A program made the position numbers and the translations under genes. A stretch of DNA of 64,000 bases, taken from assembly GCF_009857135.1 (NCBI RefSeq), contig NZ_CP047318.1:1984001-2048000 (forward strand), read 5' to 3'. This stretch comes from Streptomyces sp. HM190. GTDB taxonomy: Bacteria > Actinomycetota > Actinomycetes > Streptomycetales > Streptomycetaceae. The stretch's first letter is position 1. Every line of letters begins with the position of its first letter. Below the pieces are notes generated by a model. That model was not told the origin of the DNA and did no database searches. It saw nothing but the letters and a program-made list of their open reading frames with translations. Positions 32,764 through 41,700 of the stretch are shown here, in pieces.

Positions 32764-32790
32764 CCGCCCGGGACACAACGCCTCGGGCGG
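32764..32790 (+). terminator. Hairpin after the S66 peptidase
   Basis: Arms 32764-32770 and 32784-32790 pair over 7 bp, with possible additional G-C pairs inside. It lies 13 nt past the stop codon. Modest stem; likely terminator. Confidence 0.45.
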
Positions 32791-32839
32791 GCCTCCGCGC
32801 GCCCCGTAACCACGTGTCACGGCGGGTGGTTGGCACTGC

Positions 32840-34150
32840 ATGCACAGTGCACGCGACGGTGACCCGCCCTCCATGCCGCGACTCGCGGCCGCCTCGCTCG
32901 CCGGGACGGCCATCGAGTTCTACGACTTCTTCGTCTACGGGACGGCGGCGGCCCTCGTCCTCGGGCCGCTGTTCTTCCCGACGTTCTCGCCGCTGGCGGG
33001 CACCCTCGCGGCCTTCGCGACGTTCGGGGTCGGCTTCGTGGCCCGGCCGCTGGGCTCGGTGCTCTTCGGGCACATCGGGGACCGGCACGGGCGGCGCCCG
33101 GTCCTCGTCGCGTCCCTGCTGCTGACCGGCGGTGCGACCGTCGCCGTCGGCTGCGTCCCCACCTTCGACTCGATCGGTGTCACCGCCCCCTTCCTGCTGC
33201 TCGTCCTGCGCTTCCTGCAGGGCCTCGGGCTGGGCGGGGAGTGGGGCGGGGCGGTGCTGCTGACGGCGGAGCACGCGCCGGCCGACCGGCGCGGACTGTG
33301 GTCGAGCTTCCCGCAGATCGGTCCCGCGGTGGGCTTCCTGCTGGCCAACGGGGTGCTGCTGGCGCTGGCGACGGCCCTGACGGACACGCAGTTCGCCTCC
33401 TGGGGATGGCGGGTGCCGTTCTGGGCGGCGGCCGTGCCGGCCGTGGCCGGGCTGTGGCTGCGCACGTCGCTCGTGGAGAGCCCGCGGTTCCTGGAACTCG
33501 ACTACCACGCGCGCGTACCGCTCGCCGAGGTGGTGCGCGACCACTGGCGGCTGGTCCTGCTGACCGCCGGAGCGCTCTCCGTCGGGTACGCGGTGTTCTA
33601 CACGGTGACGACCTGGTCCCTCGCCTACGGCACCGAGCGGCTCGGGATGAGCCGTACCGTCATGCTGACGTGTGTCATGGGTGCCGTGGTGGTGAAGGGC
33701 GCTCTCACCCCGCTGGCGGCCGTGCTCGGCGACCGGTACGGACGGCGCACCCTGTGCCTGGCCGGCTGCGCCGCCACCGTGCTGTGGATGTTCCCGCTGG
33801 TAGCGCTGTTGTCGACGGGTGAACCCCTGCTCATGTTCCTCGGCTTCCTGGTGGCGATGCTCGCGTTCGTCACGATGTTCGCCGTCATCGCCGCGTACCT
33901 GCCGGAGCTGTACGAGCCACGGGTGCGCTGCACGGGAGCCGCCGTGGGCTACAACCTCGGCGGGGTCCTCGGCGGCGCCCTGACCCCGGTCGTGGCCACC
34001 GCCCTGTCCCAGGGCGGCCGGGTGCCCTGGGGTGTCGGCGCCTATCTGACGGGGATCGCCCTGCTGAGCCTCGGTTGCTTCGCCCTGCTGCCGGAGACCC
34101 GGCCGGTACCGAGGGCCACCCCGGAGGCGGCGGAAGCCACGGCGGGGTGA
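32840..34150 (+). CDS. MFS transporter of the metabolite:H+ symporter type
   Basis: Twelve-TM major facilitator of 436 aa, close to the MHS (ProP/KgtP/ShiA-like) group. Seen: AGTAIEFYDFFVYGTAAALV in TM1, the signature GHIGDRHGRRPVLV in loop 2-3, RFLQGLGLGGEWGGAVLLTAEH in TM4 and GDRYGRRTLCLAG in loop 8-9. The ATG at 32840 is taken here; the ATG at 32873 (MPRLAAASLAG) would also give a complete TM1 and neither has a strong Shine-Dalgarno. The first ATG is inside a palindrome (32833-32850). It ends about 90 bp before the converging ChaA-like gene. Substrate not predictable. Confidence 0.88.
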   Translation: MHSARDGDPPSMPRLAAASLAGTAIEFYDFFVYGTAAALVLGPLFFPTFSPLAGTLAAFATFGVGFVARPLGSVLFGHIGDRHGRRPVLVASLLLTGGATVAVGCVPTFDSIGVTAPFLLLVLRFLQGLGLGGEWGGAVLLTAEHAPADRRGLWSSFPQIGPAVGFLLANGVLLALATALTDTQFASWGWRVPFWAAAVPAVAGLWLRTSLVESPRFLELDYHARVPLAEVVRDHWRLVLLTAGALSVGYAVFYTVTTWSLAYGTERLGMSRTVMLTCVMGAVVVKGALTPLAAVLGDRYGRRTLCLAGCAATVLWMFPLVALLSTGEPLLMFLGFLVAMLAFVTMFAVIAAYLPELYEPRVRCTGAAVGYNLGGVLGGALTPVVATALSQGGRVPWGVGAYLTGIALLSLGCFALLPETRPVPRATPEAAEATAG

Positions 34151-34241
34151 GCGGGCCGGGCCCCGCGGGCAGGTCGGGAGCGCCCGCAACGGGTCGGGCG
34201 CGGCACCGCAGCCTGCCCGCAGCCTGTCGGGCGGGCTTCCG

Positions 34242-35342
34242 CTACGGGGTCACCGCGAGTTCCAGGTACGCCGCGAACAGGACGAGGTGCACCCCGCCCT
34301 GGAGCGGCGTCGCCCGTCCCGGCACCACCGTCAGCGAGGCCACCACGACGGTCAGGGCGAGCAGCACCATATGGGTCGCGCCGAGACCGAGGACGAGGGG
34401 ACCGGAGAGCCAGAGCGAGGCCAGGGCCACCGCCGGGATGGTGAGGCCGATGCTCGCCATCGCGGACCCGAGGGCGAGGTTGAGGCTGGTCTGGACGCGG
34501 TCGCGACGGGCGGCGCGCAGGGCGGCGATGGTCTCGGGGAGCAGCACGAGCAGGGCGATGACCACACCGACGACGGCGTGCGGCAGTCCCGCGGCCTGTA
34601 CACCGGACTCGATGGTCGGGGAGACGCCCTTGGCGAGGCCGACCACGCCGACGAGCGCGAGGCCGAGCAGTCCGAGGCTGATGGCGGCGGTGCGGGAGGT
34701 CGGCGCCTCGGCGTGGTCGTCGGCGGTGATCACCTCACCCTGTCGGGTGATCGGCAGGAAGTAGTCGCGGTGGCGTACGGTCTGGGTCGCCACGAAGAGT
34801 CCGTAGAGCAGCAGTGACGCCAGTGCCGCGAAGGTGAGTTGGGCCGTGGAGAACTCCGGGCCCGGCTTGCTCGTGGTGAAGGTGGGCAGCACCAGGCTGA
34901 GGGTCGCCAGGGTCGCGACCGTGGCGAGGGCCGCGCCGGTGCCCTCCGGGTTGAAGACGGCGAGTCCGTGGCGCAGTGAGCCGACGAGCAGACACAGGCC
35001 GAGGATGCCGTTGCAGGTGATCATCACCGCCGCGAAGACGGTGTCCCGGGCGAGCGTGGAACTCTTGTCGCCGCCGTCCGCCATGAGCGTGACGATCAGC
35101 GCGACCTCGATGATCGTCACCGCGACCGCGAGGACCAGCGAGCCGAACGGTTCGCCGACCCGGTGGGCGACGACCTCGGCGTGGTGGACGGCGGACAGCA
35201 CCGCCCCCGCGAGCACCAGCGTGACCAGGGCGACGAGCACCCCGGGCAGATCACGCCCCCAGGTCAGAGCGAGCAGGACGACCGCGGCCACCGGGACGGC
35301 GGCGGTCCATCGCGCCGTGAGCGACCGGAGTCGAGCGAGCAT
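34242..35342 (-). CDS. ChaA-like Ca2+/H+ or Na+/H+ antiporter
   Basis: Membrane antiporter of the CaCA superfamily, 366 aa with about 11 TM segments. The two alpha-repeat ion-binding motifs are visible: VAVTIIEVALIVTLM with Glu (about residue 78) in the first half, and LLPETIAALRAA with Glu (about 275) in the second, each followed by the family's NGILGLCL-type and NLALGSAMASIGLTIP-type helices. ATG start. It lies downstream of the TerC gene on the same strand, separated by a hairpin. A role in cation or alkali homeostasis would fit the neighbouring TerC gene. Confidence 0.9.
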   Translation of the reverse strand: MLARLRSLTARWTAAVPVAAVVLLALTWGRDLPGVLVALVTLVLAGAVLSAVHHAEVVAHRVGEPFGSLVLAVAVTIIEVALIVTLMADGGDKSSTLARDTVFAAVMITCNGILGLCLLVGSLRHGLAVFNPEGTGAALATVATLATLSLVLPTFTTSKPGPEFSTAQLTFAALASLLLYGLFVATQTVRHRDYFLPITRQGEVITADDHAEAPTSRTAAISLGLLGLALVGVVGLAKGVSPTIESGVQAAGLPHAVVGVVIALLVLLPETIAALRAARRDRVQTSLNLALGSAMASIGLTIPAVALASLWLSGPLVLGLGATHMVLLALTVVVASLTVVPGRATPLQGGVHLVLFAAYLELAVTP

Positions 35343-35362
35343 ACGGTGATCCTTTCAGACGT

Positions 35363-35424
35363 GAAGGGGCCCCGCACTCCGGTCGACGCCGTGGATCCGC
35401 GTCTTCGGTGGGCGGGGCCCCTTC
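35363..35424 (-). terminator. 13-bp stem hairpin between TerC and the ChaA-like gene
   Basis: Arms 35363-35375 and 35412-35424 pair perfectly around a 36-nt loop that itself contains a small GACGC/GCGTC hairpin. It lies about 30 nt past the TerC stop on the minus strand and 20 nt before the antiporter start. It may terminate terC transcription or attenuate entry into the antiporter gene. Confidence 0.6.
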
Positions 35425-35454
35425 GATCGTGGCTGTGCTGTGCGGCGGCCGCCG

Positions 35455-36456
35455 TCAGGCCTCGACGCTGTCCTTCTCGGCGCCTTCGGTCTTCTGCTGC
35501 TCCGCCTCGGCCGCCGACTGCTTCCTGGAGGCCCTGAGGCTGGTGATCGTGGTGATGATCAGGACCGAGCAGATCACGCCGAGGGAGACCGGGATGGAGA
35601 TCTCGGGGACGTGGACGCCGGACTCGTGCAGCGCGTGCAGGACCAGCTTGACGCCGATGAAGCCGAGGATGACCGACAGACCGTAGGACAGGTGGACCAG
35701 CTTCTTCAGCAGCCCGCCGATGAGGAAGTACAGCTGCCTCAGACCCATCAGCGCGAACGCGTTGGCCGTGAAGACGATGTACGGGTCCTGGGTCAGACCG
35801 AAGATGGCCGGGATCGAGTCCAGGGCGAAGAGGACGTCGGTGGTGCCGATCGCGAGCATCACGACGAGCATCGGCGTCATGACGCGCTTGCCGTTCTGCT
35901 CGATCCACAGTTTGGTGCCGTGGTAGCGGTCGGCGACACCGAAGCGCTTCTCGGCGGCCTTGAGGAGCTTGTTCTCCTCCCAGTCCTCGTCCTCCTCGCC
36001 GGCCCTGGCCTCCTGGATCAGCTTCCAGGCGGTGTAGATCAGGAACGCGCCGAAGATGTAGAAGACCCAGGCGAAGCTTGCGAGGATCGCCGCGCCGGCG
36101 GCGATGAAGATCGCGCGGAGCACCAGGGCGATCAGCACACCGATCAGCAGCACCCGCTGCTGGTACTGCGACGGCACCGCGAACTTCGCCATGATCAGGA
36201 CGAAGACGAAGAGGTTGTCGACGCTCAGCGACTTCTCGGTGATGAAGCCGGCGAAGAACTCTCCGGCCGGCTGGCCGCCGGCGAAGACGAACAGTCCGAG
36301 TCCGAACAGGGCGGCCAGGACGATCCAGACGACCGTCCAGATTCCGGCTTCCTTGATCGACACGTCATGTGGCTTGCGGCCGATGAAGAAGTCGACCGCG
36401 ATGAGGGCGGCAAGGCCCACCACTGTCAGGACCCACAGGGTCGTGGAAACATCCAC
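35455..36456 (-). CDS. TerC-family integral membrane protein (putative Mn2+ exporter)
   Basis: Protein of 333 aa with about nine TM helices, in the TerC/Alx family linked to tellurite resistance and, in other bacteria, manganese export. Conserved acidic TM motifs are present: the SLSVDNLFVFVLIM segment (Asp about residue 68) and TTDVLFALDSIPAIFG (two Asp, about residues 200-210). A charged cytoplasmic loop (EARAGEEDEDWEENKLLKAAEKRFGV) lies in the middle and an acidic/charged tail at the end. Start is GTG 36456 with GGAGG four nt upstream. The leader resembles a yybP-ykoY riboswitch (36503-36629), consistent with Mn2+ control. TerD-type genes lie just upstream. Confidence 0.93.
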   Translation of the reverse strand: MDVSTTLWVLTVVGLAALIAVDFFIGRKPHDVSIKEAGIWTVVWIVLAALFGLGLFVFAGGQPAGEFFAGFITEKSLSVDNLFVFVLIMAKFAVPSQYQQRVLLIGVLIALVLRAIFIAAGAAILASFAWVFYIFGAFLIYTAWKLIQEARAGEEDEDWEENKLLKAAEKRFGVADRYHGTKLWIEQNGKRVMTPMLVVMLAIGTTDVLFALDSIPAIFGLTQDPYIVFTANAFALMGLRQLYFLIGGLLKKLVHLSYGLSVILGFIGVKLVLHALHESGVHVPEISIPVSLGVICSVLIITTITSLRASRKQSAAEAEQQKTEGAEKDSVEA

Positions 36457-36502
36457 TGCGCCTCCGGCAGTACGTAACGGCAAATTGCAGCGTCATCGCT
36501 AC

Positions 36503-36629
36503 CGGAGGTCTCTTCCACCCGGTCCTCCAGGGCCTTCCACAACGCCTGGTGCCGCCGGGCCGACGCCCCGGGATCTGTCTGATCCGTATTGACGGGTACG
36601 CCGCAGTAAGCAGGGAGTACTCCCCTCCG
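36503..36629 (-). promoter_or_regulatory. Probable yybP-ykoY (Mn2+-sensing) riboswitch in the TerC leader
   Basis: Reading the minus strand, the leader opens with CGGAGG followed directly by GGAGTA and closes about 100 nt later with GAGA followed by CCTCCG. The CGGAGG (36629-36624) and CCTCCG (36508-36503) arms pair to form P1, and the GGAGTA and GAGA segments match the conserved internal-loop strands of the yybP-ykoY class. Internal stem candidates lie between. TerC-family genes are the classic downstream partner of this riboswitch. The aptamer ends 46 nt before the start codon, leaving room for an expression platform near the GGAGG Shine-Dalgarno. Assigned by eye; no covariance search was run. 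Confidence 0.7.
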
Positions 36630-36642
36630 CTCAGAAGAGCAT

Positions 36643-36663
36643 ACCTATTCACCAAGAATAGGT
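36643..36663. promoter_or_regulatory. AT-rich palindrome upstream of the TerC riboswitch
   Basis: Arms 36643-36650 and 36656-36663 (ACCTATTC / GAATAGGT) are a perfect 8-bp inverted repeat with a 5-nt spacer, in an unusually AT-rich pocket (about 36640-36700). It lies just upstream of the riboswitch 5' end, in the promoter zone, and resembles a repressor operator in size. No known Streptomyces regulator site matches it as far as I can tell. Confidence 0.5.
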
Positions 36664-36745
36664 AAAGGGGTAAGCAAAGAAAGCATCAAAACCGCAGTTC
36701 AGGGCGGCTTTACTAGGTCTTGATGGAGATCGGGCCGGACTCCGC

Positions 36746-38722
36746 TCACCGGTTCCAGGAGCGGCGGGCGTCCGCAACCTGGGTGAGTACCTGCTGGAGG
36801 ACGCGGCTGCCCGGCGGGACGAGCGACGGCTCGTACGTCCAGGCGTGCCCGACCCAGGGGTCGGCCAGGTGGTCGTCCGGGGTGGGAGTGAGTCGCAGCA
36901 GCGAACGCCACAGCGGGTCGAGCAACGGGCCGTAGGCGACGGCGTCCTGCCGGTCGGCGACCATCATCAGATGGACGCCGACGGCGGGACCCTCGTCCGC
37001 GAGGTAGCGCAGCTGGGTCACAGCCCGGTCGTCGAAGCCGTGCGGGAAGTCGTTGACGATCAGGAGCTGCTCGGCCGTGTCGAAGCCGGGCGGCAGCGCG
37101 TCGGCGGCTCCGCCGCGGACCGCCATCTGCACGAGGTCCACCCGCTGGGTGAGCCGCCCCAGGACGTCCGCGACGCCCGCGGCGCCGACGGCGGGCGGTC
37201 CGGCGAGGACGCCCGGCTGGGTCAGCGGTGCCAGCGCGGTCGCTCCGGCGCCGGCCGGATCGAGGACGTGGACGCTGAACTCACCCGGCGGGTACACCGC
37301 GAGGAGCCGGGCGGCGAGTGCCACGGCGGTGTCCAGGGCGAGACGGCGCAGTTCGCCGGGGTCGGCGAAGGAGTCACCGGAGCCGGAACGGCTGGCGTCG
37401 ATCCACAGGCCCCGCTCCAGCGGCAGCCGGACCAGCATGGGGATGCGCAGTCCGTCGCTCTCCGGCAGGTGCAGGTCGCCCAGGCGCAGGGCCATCGGGA
37501 CCTCCATCGGCACTTGGTAGCCGTGCCACACCGGGTTGTCCCAGCGGGCGTACGCCGTGGGCAGCGCGGGCTCCACGACGTCGGCCTCGGCCCGCAGCTG
37601 GGCGAGGTCACGGTCGAGGGCGGCCCGCGCCTGGTCGACGAGCTGAGCGTGCTTGGCACGGGCGGCCTCGCGCGCGGCGTCGCCCTGACCGCTGATGCGG
37701 CTGCGCGGGTCGGACAGGACCCGGTCCAGCTCCTGCTCCATGCGCGACTCGGCGAAGTCGACGGCGCTGCGGTAGGCGGCGGTGGTGCGGGCCAGGTCCT
37801 CGAACATGCCCCACACCTGGTTGTAGAGCCGCTCGTCCATCGACCAGCCGGTCGCGTCCCCGGCGACGGGCTGCGCGGGCCGGCCGGGCTCCGCCGGGGG
37901 CGCGGTCGGCGGGGGCGGGGGCGGTGCGGTGGTCTGCCGGCCGGGGTGGGTGTAGTTGACGGGCCCGCCGGCCATGGGGGCGGTGGGCTGGGTGTCGGCG
38001 GACGGGTCGTGCGGCGCGGTGCCGGCGTGCTGCCCGACGAGGTGGGGCGGAGCGCCCTGGGGGGCGGTGCCCGTGCCGTGGGTCTGGTCGGGGCCCAGCG
38101 CCGGGGCGGGAGTCTGCCGCGGGCGCTCGGCGTCCGGCACCCGGGGCGGGGGTGCCGCCACCGAGCGGGCGAGGCCGTGGGCGACGGCCTCGTGGATGCC
38201 GGCCGCGAGCTGTCGGGCCTCGGGGAGGTCCTGGTCGGTGAGCAGTTCCGCGAGGCCGCCCGCGTAGCCCTGGCCGACCGCCCGGACCTTCCAGGCGCCC
38301 TGCCTGCGGTAGAGCTCCAGGGCGACGACGGCGGTCTCCGTCTGCAGGCCGGTGATGGTGTATGTGGCGACCTCGGTGCCGTCGAGGCCGGTGACCGCGA
38401 GGAACGGGGCGGCGACCGCGCCGAAGCGGGCCGGGCCGCCCGTTGTCGTCGGCAGCGCGAGCAGCACGGTCACCCGGTGCACGGACGGCGCCAGCGCGTC
38501 GAGGTCCACCGCGAGGCGGTGGTCGGCCGCCGCCTGTTTCGAGACCTCCAGGCCGGGCAGGGTGGGCGCGCCCGGGTGGGCCACCCATTCCACGCCGTGC
38601 ACCTTGCCGTGCTCGTCGCCGAGGGTGGCCCCGGCGACGATCGGCGTGCCGGCCGAGACGCGGATCTCCAGTCGGGCCTCGGGCAGTGGATGGTTCTGCC
38701 CCCGGACCAGCTCGGCCGTCAT
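36746..38722 (-). CDS. TerD domain protein fused to an FtsK/HerA-like ATPase-type domain
   Basis: Protein of 658 aa. Residues about 1-190 form a TerD-like Ca2+-binding beta-domain (LEIRVSAGTPIVAGATLGDEHG, ALELYRRQGAWKVRAVGQGYAGGL). Residues about 195-295 are a Pro/Ala-rich linker. The C-terminal ~350 residues begin with a helical segment (WSMDERLYNQVWGMFEDLARTTAAYRSAV) and continue into an alpha/beta domain resembling FtsK/HerA-type P-loop ATPases (LERGLWIDASRSGSGDSF, EQLLIVNDFPHGFD). However, no clean Walker A is visible (SRSGSGDS is the closest), so the ATPase may be inactive. AGGGGGAC precedes the ATG. It is followed by the TerC gene and preceded by a second TerD gene: a stress (Ter) module. 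Confidence 0.85.
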   Translation of the reverse strand: MTAELVRGQNHPLPEARLEIRVSAGTPIVAGATLGDEHGKVHGVEWVAHPGAPTLPGLEVSKQAAADHRLAVDLDALAPSVHRVTVLLALPTTTGGPARFGAVAAPFLAVTGLDGTEVATYTITGLQTETAVVALELYRRQGAWKVRAVGQGYAGGLAELLTDQDLPEARQLAAGIHEAVAHGLARSVAAPPPRVPDAERPRQTPAPALGPDQTHGTGTAPQGAPPHLVGQHAGTAPHDPSADTQPTAPMAGGPVNYTHPGRQTTAPPPPPPTAPPAEPGRPAQPVAGDATGWSMDERLYNQVWGMFEDLARTTAAYRSAVDFAESRMEQELDRVLSDPRSRISGQGDAAREAARAKHAQLVDQARAALDRDLAQLRAEADVVEPALPTAYARWDNPVWHGYQVPMEVPMALRLGDLHLPESDGLRIPMLVRLPLERGLWIDASRSGSGDSFADPGELRRLALDTAVALAARLLAVYPPGEFSVHVLDPAGAGATALAPLTQPGVLAGPPAVGAAGVADVLGRLTQRVDLVQMAVRGGAADALPPGFDTAEQLLIVNDFPHGFDDRAVTQLRYLADEGPAVGVHLMMVADRQDAVAYGPLLDPLWRSLLRLTPTPDDHLADPWVGHAWTYEPSLVPPGSRVLQQVLTQVADARRSWNR

Positions 38723-38773
38723 CGACTTCGTCCCCCTGTGTCGCTTGCTGCGTGATGCGTCGGGCTGCCCTGC

Positions 38774-39352
38774 CTACAGGACCGGCAGGATCGCCGGCAT
38801 CAGGTCCTGGAAGGTGCGGCCGTTGGCGGGCGCGCCGATGGCCGTCATCTGCCAGCCGCTACCCGCACGGTGCACCTTGGCCATGATCTGGGCCGTGTAC
38901 TGGCCGCCACCCGCGAGCGTGTAGCGGGCCAGCTCCTGGCCGTTGGTCTCGTCCACCAGACGGCAGAACGCGTTCTGCACCTCCTGGAAGGTCTGGCCGG
39001 TGAACGAGTTGACGGTGAAGACGATCTGGTCGATGTGGACCGGGACCCTGGCCAGGTCGACGAGGATCGCCTCGTCGTCGCCGCCCGCGCCGACACCGCC
39101 GACCAGGTTGTCACCGGTGTGACGGACGGAGCCGTCGTCGCTCACCAGGTGGCGGAAGAAGACGACGTCGACGGGCTGCTTGTCCGCGAACAGCACGGCG
39201 GAGGCGTCGAGGTCGATCTCACGGGTACGGGACCCGAACAGGCCGCGCCGGGGGGCAGCCTGCCAGCCGAGACCCATACGGACCGCGGTCAGGCTGCCTC
39301 CGTCGTTCTTCTGCAGACTGATGGCCTGACCCTTGGTCATGTTGACGGTCAC
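38774..39352 (-). CDS. TerD-family protein
   Basis: Stand-alone TerD/CABP-type protein of 192 aa, cytosolic. Seen: MTKGQAISLQKNDGG at the N-terminus, DLDASAVLFADKQPVDVVFF, then the Ca2+-binding acidic motif DNLVGGVGAGGDDEAILVDLARVP (about residues 80-103) and NSFTGQTFQEVQNAFCRLVDETNGQELARY. GTG start with GAGGGG upstream. It lies 51 bp upstream of the TerD-ATPase-like fusion, so the two are probably an operon. The family is implicated in tellurite and general stress resistance in membrane-associated complexes with TerC. Confidence 0.95.
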   Translation of the reverse strand: MTVNMTKGQAISLQKNDGGSLTAVRMGLGWQAAPRRGLFGSRTREIDLDASAVLFADKQPVDVVFFRHLVSDDGSVRHTGDNLVGGVGAGGDDEAILVDLARVPVHIDQIVFTVNSFTGQTFQEVQNAFCRLVDETNGQELARYTLAGGGQYTAQIMAKVHRAGSGWQMTAIGAPANGRTFQDLMPAILPVL

Positions 39353-39522
39353 GTGCAGATTCCCCTCTCGAACTGTCCCCTGTTGCCGCGGACTCCGCGG
39401 ATGTGCAGCACCTTACGCAGCGGCACTGACATCGCCGCAGCCTGTGTCGCACTTTGTGTCGGTCTTGCAACACAGTGCGCCGCGCCGGGGGACCTCTTCT
39501 CACCCGGCGCCCCTCGGGCCCG

Positions 39523-41661
39523 TCAGGCCAGGCCCGCCTCCTTCATGTGCCGCAGCTCCTTCTTCATCTCGGACACCTCGTCGCGCAGCCGGGCGGCGAT
39601 CTCGAACTGCAGGTCGGCGGCTGCCGCGCGCATCCGCTCCGTCATGTCCTCGATCTGCTGGGCGAGGTCGGCCGCCGGGCGGTCGGTGGGGACGGTCTCC
39701 TTGGCCCTGCCCTTGCCGGCGGTGGACTTGGCCGCCTTGCCGCCGAGGGAGGGCACCGGGGCCTTGGCTCCCTTGCCGTCCTTGCCGCCCTTGCGGTAGC
39801 CCGTGCCGAGCAGCTGTTCGGTGTCGACGTCCTCGCGGGCGATCTGGGCGACGATGTCGTTGATCTTCTTGCGGAGCGGCTGCGGGTCGATGCCGTTGGC
39901 CTTGTTGTACGCGACCTGCTTCTCCCGGCGGCGGTTGGTCTCGTCGATGGCCTTCTCCATCGCCGGGGTGATCTTGTCGGCGTACATGTGGACCTGGCCG
40001 GACACGTTGCGCGCGGCGCGGCCGATGGTCTGGATGAGGGAGGTCCCCGAACGCAGGAAGCCCTCCTTGTCGGCGTCGAGAATCGCGACCAGGGAGACCT
40101 CGGGCAGGTCGAGGCCCTCTCTGAGGAGGTTGATGCCGACCAGGACGTCGTACTCGCCGGCGCGCAGCTCGCGCAGCAGCTCGACCCGGCGCAGGGTGTC
40201 GACGTCGCTGTGCAGGTAGCGGACCTGGATGCCGAGTTCCAGGAAGTAGTCGGTGAGGTCCTCGGCCATCTTCTTGGTGAGCGTGGTGACGAGGACCCGC
40301 TCGTCCTTCTCGGTGCGCACCCGGATCTCGTGCACCAGGTCGTCGATCTGTCCCTCGGTGGGCTTGACGACCACCTCGGGGTCGACGAGGCCGGTGGGGC
40401 GGATGATCTGCTCGACCTGGCCGTCGGAGCGGGACAGCTCGTACTGGCCCGGGGTGGCCGAGAGGTAGACCGTCTGGCCGACGCGCTCCTGGAACTCCTC
40501 CCACTTCAGCGGGCGGTTGTCGAGGGCGGACGGCAGCCGGAAGCCGTGGTCGACGAGGGTGCGCTTGCGGGAGGCGTCGCCCTCGTACATGGCGCCGATC
40601 TGCGGGACGGTCACATGGGACTCGTCGATGACGAGGAGGAAGTCGTCCGGGAAGTAGTCGAGGAGGGTGTTCGGCGGGGAGCCGGGCTCACGGCCGTCGA
40701 AGTGCATCGAGTAGTTCTCCACGCCGGAGCAGGAGCCGATCTGGCGGAGCATCTCGATGTCGTACGTGGTGCGCATGCGCAGGCGCTGGGCCTCCAGGAG
40801 CTTGCCCTGCTTCTCCAGCTCCGCGAGGCGCTCCCCCAGTTCCTTCTCGATGTCGTTGACGGCCCGCTCCATGCGTTCCGGTCCGGCGACGTAGTGGGAG
40901 GCGGGGAAGACGTACAGCTGCTCGTCGTCGCTGACGATCTCGCCGGTCAGGGGGTGCAGGGTGGAGAGGGCCTCGATCTCGTCGCCGAACATCTCGATGC
41001 GGACCGCGAGCTCCTCGTAGACCGGGAAGATCTCGATGGTGTCGCCGCGGACGCGGAAGGTGCCGCGGGTGAACGCCAGGTCGTTGCGGGTGTACTGGAT
41101 GTCGACGAAGCGGCGCAGCAGCTCGTCCCGGTCGATCTCCTCGCCGACCTTGAGGGGGACCATGCGGTCCACGTACTCCTGGGGCGTGCCGAGGCCGTAG
41201 ATGCAGGACACGGAGGCGACCACGACGACGTCCCGGCGGGTGAGCAGAGAGTTGGTCGCGGAGTGGCGCAGCCGCTCCACCTCCTCGTTGATCGAGGAGT
41301 CCTTCTCGATGTAGGTGTCCGACTGCGGGACGTACGCCTCGGGCTGGTAGTAGTCGTAGTACGAGACGAAGTATTCGACCGCGTTGTTCGGCAGGAGCTC
41401 GCGGAACTCGTTGGCCAGCTGGGCGGCCAGCGTCTTGTTCGGCGCCATCACCAGGGTGGGACGCTGGAGCTTCTCGATCATCCACGCGGTGGTGGCGGAC
41501 TTGCCGGTGCCGGTCGCGCCGAGCAGGACGACGTCCTTCTCACCGGCTTCGATGCGCCGGGCAAGGTCGGCGATGGCGGTGGGCTGGTCGCCGCTCGGCT
41601 GGTAGGGGCTGACGACCTCGAAGGGCGCCACCGTGCGTTCGATCTTGGAAACGGGCCGCAT
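39523..41661 (-). CDS. uvrB: Excinuclease ABC subunit B
   Basis: Damage-verifying helicase-like subunit of nucleotide-excision repair, 712 aa. Walker A GATGTGKS (about residues 48-55), the beta-hairpin region [16 protein letters not shown]-like DESHVTVPQ, helicase motif [11 protein letters not shown] and the C-terminal UVR motif ([35 protein letters not shown]) for UvrC contact are present. ATG start. A Lys/Gly/Ala-rich spacer ([21 protein letters not shown]) precedes the UVR motif, typical of actinobacterial UvrB. I find no LexA-type box in the short upstream gap. Confidence 0.97.
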   Translation of the reverse strand: MRPVSKIERTVAPFEVVSPYQPSGDQPTAIADLARRIEAGEKDVVLLGATGTGKSATTAWMIEKLQRPTLVMAPNKTLAAQLANEFRELLPNNAVEYFVSYYDYYQPEAYVPQSDTYIEKDSSINEEVERLRHSATNSLLTRRDVVVVASVSCIYGLGTPQEYVDRMVPLKVGEEIDRDELLRRFVDIQYTRNDLAFTRGTFRVRGDTIEIFPVYEELAVRIEMFGDEIEALSTLHPLTGEIVSDDEQLYVFPASHYVAGPERMERAVNDIEKELGERLAELEKQGKLLEAQRLRMRTTYDIEMLRQIGSCSGVENYSMHFDGREPGSPPNTLLDYFPDDFLLVIDESHVTVPQIGAMYEGDASRKRTLVDHGFRLPSALDNRPLKWEEFQERVGQTVYLSATPGQYELSRSDGQVEQIIRPTGLVDPEVVVKPTEGQIDDLVHEIRVRTEKDERVLVTTLTKKMAEDLTDYFLELGIQVRYLHSDVDTLRRVELLRELRAGEYDVLVGINLLREGLDLPEVSLVAILDADKEGFLRSGTSLIQTIGRAARNVSGQVHMYADKITPAMEKAIDETNRRREKQVAYNKANGIDPQPLRKKINDIVAQIAREDVDTEQLLGTGYRKGGKDGKGAKAPVPSLGGKAAKSTAGKGRAKETVPTDRPAADLAQQIEDMTERMRAAAADLQFEIAARLRDEVSEMKKELRHMKEAGLA

Positions 41662-41700
41662 GAATCCACCGTACGACCCCGCACTGACAACGGGGTCGGG

